Below, piece after piece: positions 62,481 to 64,000 of a stretch of DNA of 64,000 nt. The translations under genes were made by a program, and so were the position numbers. The DNA lies in the NCBI GenBank assembly GCA_964017195.1, contig OZ024888.1, positions 13,905,201-13,969,200 of the forward strand. The letters are read 5' to 3'. The DNA comes from Siderastrea radians (taxonomy: Eukaryota; Cnidaria; Anthozoa; Scleractinia; Rhizangiidae). The notes under the pieces are model-generated. The model searched no databases and was not told the origin of the DNA. It worked only from the letters and a program-made list of their open reading frames with translations. The stretch's first letter is position 1. Every line of letters starts with the position of its first letter.

Positions 62481-64000
62481 GAACTGTTACCCTCCGAGGG
62501 GAACTTTCGCCTCTCTTCCCAGTCTCTTCTCACGTTTTTCTCCGCATTCAATATTTTTCGTTCGCGCGCCACTATCTGAACGCCTGGAACAGGCTATTGA
62601 ACCATTCGATCACCCCTTCCCCCTAGTTATTTGTATTTATATTTACTCAATTCAATAAGACAGATAATCAACAACAACAACAACAACAACAAAAATAACC
62701 ACTAAAATTTAAGAGAGTAGATAAAGAAATTGATAACCGATATCTGCATAATTAGGCCAGAACATTAATGTTCCACTGCCTGATAGGGAAAAAAATCGAT
62801 TTAAGCTATAAACTATATAAAATATATCAATATCTAAATTATTTTAACCTAAAATTACCTCTATAAAACCTATGCTTAACATTTACTTACTAAAAAATAT
62901 ACAACAATCGATACATATTTATCCTTATTCAATGAGTTAAACTTAGTGCTATAAAATTCATCAACTTTTCTACTACGCAACGATAATTGTTCGATAGTTC
63001 TAATTGAGTCCTGCGGCGGGTCAGCGCGGGAGAAAAAGTAGTTTGTTTGTTTCTTTGTTTGCTTGTTTGTTTGTTTGTTTGTTTTTTTTTTTGAGCAAAC
63101 GCCATGATAGTCATGCCAGTCAGTGACATCAACAGCCGCAAACACCTCCGAGTAACAAACTCAAAGGATCTACCATGGTCGAAACACGCCGACGTACGTT
63201 ATGGGCATTGAAACAAACATACAGATTGCGCACCTAAAGCACACTGTATGGAAAAAAAACAAGGAGCTTAATTGTCCATGCTTTATTAATTCTTGAGTAG
63301 GCGTCTTCGCATTTGGACACCTTATTTTAAGGTGAGTTTTTTTTGGAGAACCAGAAAACGGATTTGTGATCCAGATCATATGGATTCTTCGACACCAAAA
63401 AAACTCAAAATCCGAAAAAGGATTATTTTGTTATGACAAGGCAGGCTGGAGACACGCAATATTTTCGGGGGTTGAAGCGGAATATTTTCACTTTAAATAT
63501 TCATTATTCCCCGCCCATTTTTCACAAGTATTCATTATTCCTTGCCTATTTTGAGATCAATATTCATTATTTCTTTAAATAGGTTGATGTCCCCAGGTAT
63601 ACAATTTTCAGACCCACAAAACGAGAGCGGTCAAATATTCTATTCCAATTCACAAGTTGTGCACAGGACACTGGACATTGTTCTGCTGCTATCCTTCTGG
63701 AAGGTGTTAGTTCATCACTTATTACATGCTTTTTTAATGGTGCCCTCTAGTTACACCTTCAATGGTCTTGATTAAAGTGTAAGACGCATGTGGCTTCTTT
63801 ATTTGCTGACTAGCAAAATAGTACCCCCCAAAAAATAAGCCAAGCAACATGTTTCAGTGAAAAGCTTTATTAAACAAACAATGACGACAATGCGGTCCAA
63901 CCAATGAGTCTATATAATCTGGAAAACAATGAAGTGTTGCACGATGTTTATAACAAGTTCTTTTGTAGGCCATTGTACAAACTTGTTCGAAAACGCGTTT
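62481..64000. other. Intergenic with microsatellites, no gene recognised
   Basis: Includes (CAA)n at about 62,670-62,693 and (GTTT)n at about 63,040-63,083. No gene is supported to the window edge. Confidence 0.45.

Overview
The window looks like a stretch of an AT-rich animal genome, most likely an anthozoan cnidarian such as a stony coral. That is inferred from the style of the dispersed repeats, one C2H2 zinc-finger locus and a Penelope-type remnant; no species marker was seen. Nearly all convincing coding capacity lies in one block, 25,615-47,378. The block is a complete, structurally intact Polinton/Maverick element of the adintovirus type (an endogenous, adenovirus-related integrating DNA virus), 21,764 bp long. 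It has long terminal inverted repeats (TIRs) starting AGTAGTAC at both ends and a perfect 6-bp target-site duplication, CATGTA, on both sides. Its large genes have no visible lesions, which suggests a recent insertion or an integrated virus that still works.

Layout of the element. The left arm holds early or accessory genes: a minus-strand protein with a duplicated zinc module (26,122-26,961), an unknown helical protein (27,257-27,781), a minus-strand SLOG/DprA-like Rossmann protein (28,042-28,734), a tandem GRF-zinc-finger protein (28,944-29,846) and a small unknown ORF. A plus-strand integration and virion block follows: chromodomain integrase, two paralogous penton-like minor capsid proteins, three small basic proteins, double-jelly-roll major capsid protein and adenain-like protease. 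A tRNA-like Pol III unit (36,330-36,416) ends in a T8 terminator. The block then continues with the packaging ATPase, a Gly-rich protein, a two-helix membrane protein resembling SLATT effectors, four small conserved-type proteins and a parvovirus-like phospholipase A2. The right arm has a minus-strand acidic/basic early protein, probably spliced, diverging from protein-primed DNA polymerase B (42,556-46,719).

How the parts fit. The polymerase and TIR termini provide protein-primed replication, the integrase inserts the genome, the capsid proteins, ATPase and protease build and mature the virion, and the PLA2 probably helps membrane escape. Five small virion-type proteins carry motifs fitting the adenain cleavage consensus. 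The left and right early regions are driven by two bidirectional promoters that are inverted copies of one cis-module. The SLOG/GRF promoter carries two perfect CArG boxes. The TIRs carry CRE, ETS, E-box and CCAAT sites plus poly(A) signals. The most novel features are the tRNA-like Pol III unit, which recalls adenovirus VA RNA, and the presence of SLOG-like and SLATT-like genes in one animal DNA virus.

Flanks. The left flank (1-25,608) and right flank (47,385-64,000) are mostly noncoding and full of DNA transposons. They include two near-identical 4.3-kb elements with CCCTTGTAAAA ends and 69-bp tandem subterminal repeats, a 6.07-kb CAGGGA insertion whose empty-site paralogue is also in the window, Mutator-like elements with 9-bp target duplications, a Tc1-like element, a Harbinger-like MITE and several foldback MITEs. 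The only clear host-type gene is a minus-strand poly-C2H2 zinc-finger locus (49,507-51,166) broken by a frameshift and a deletion.
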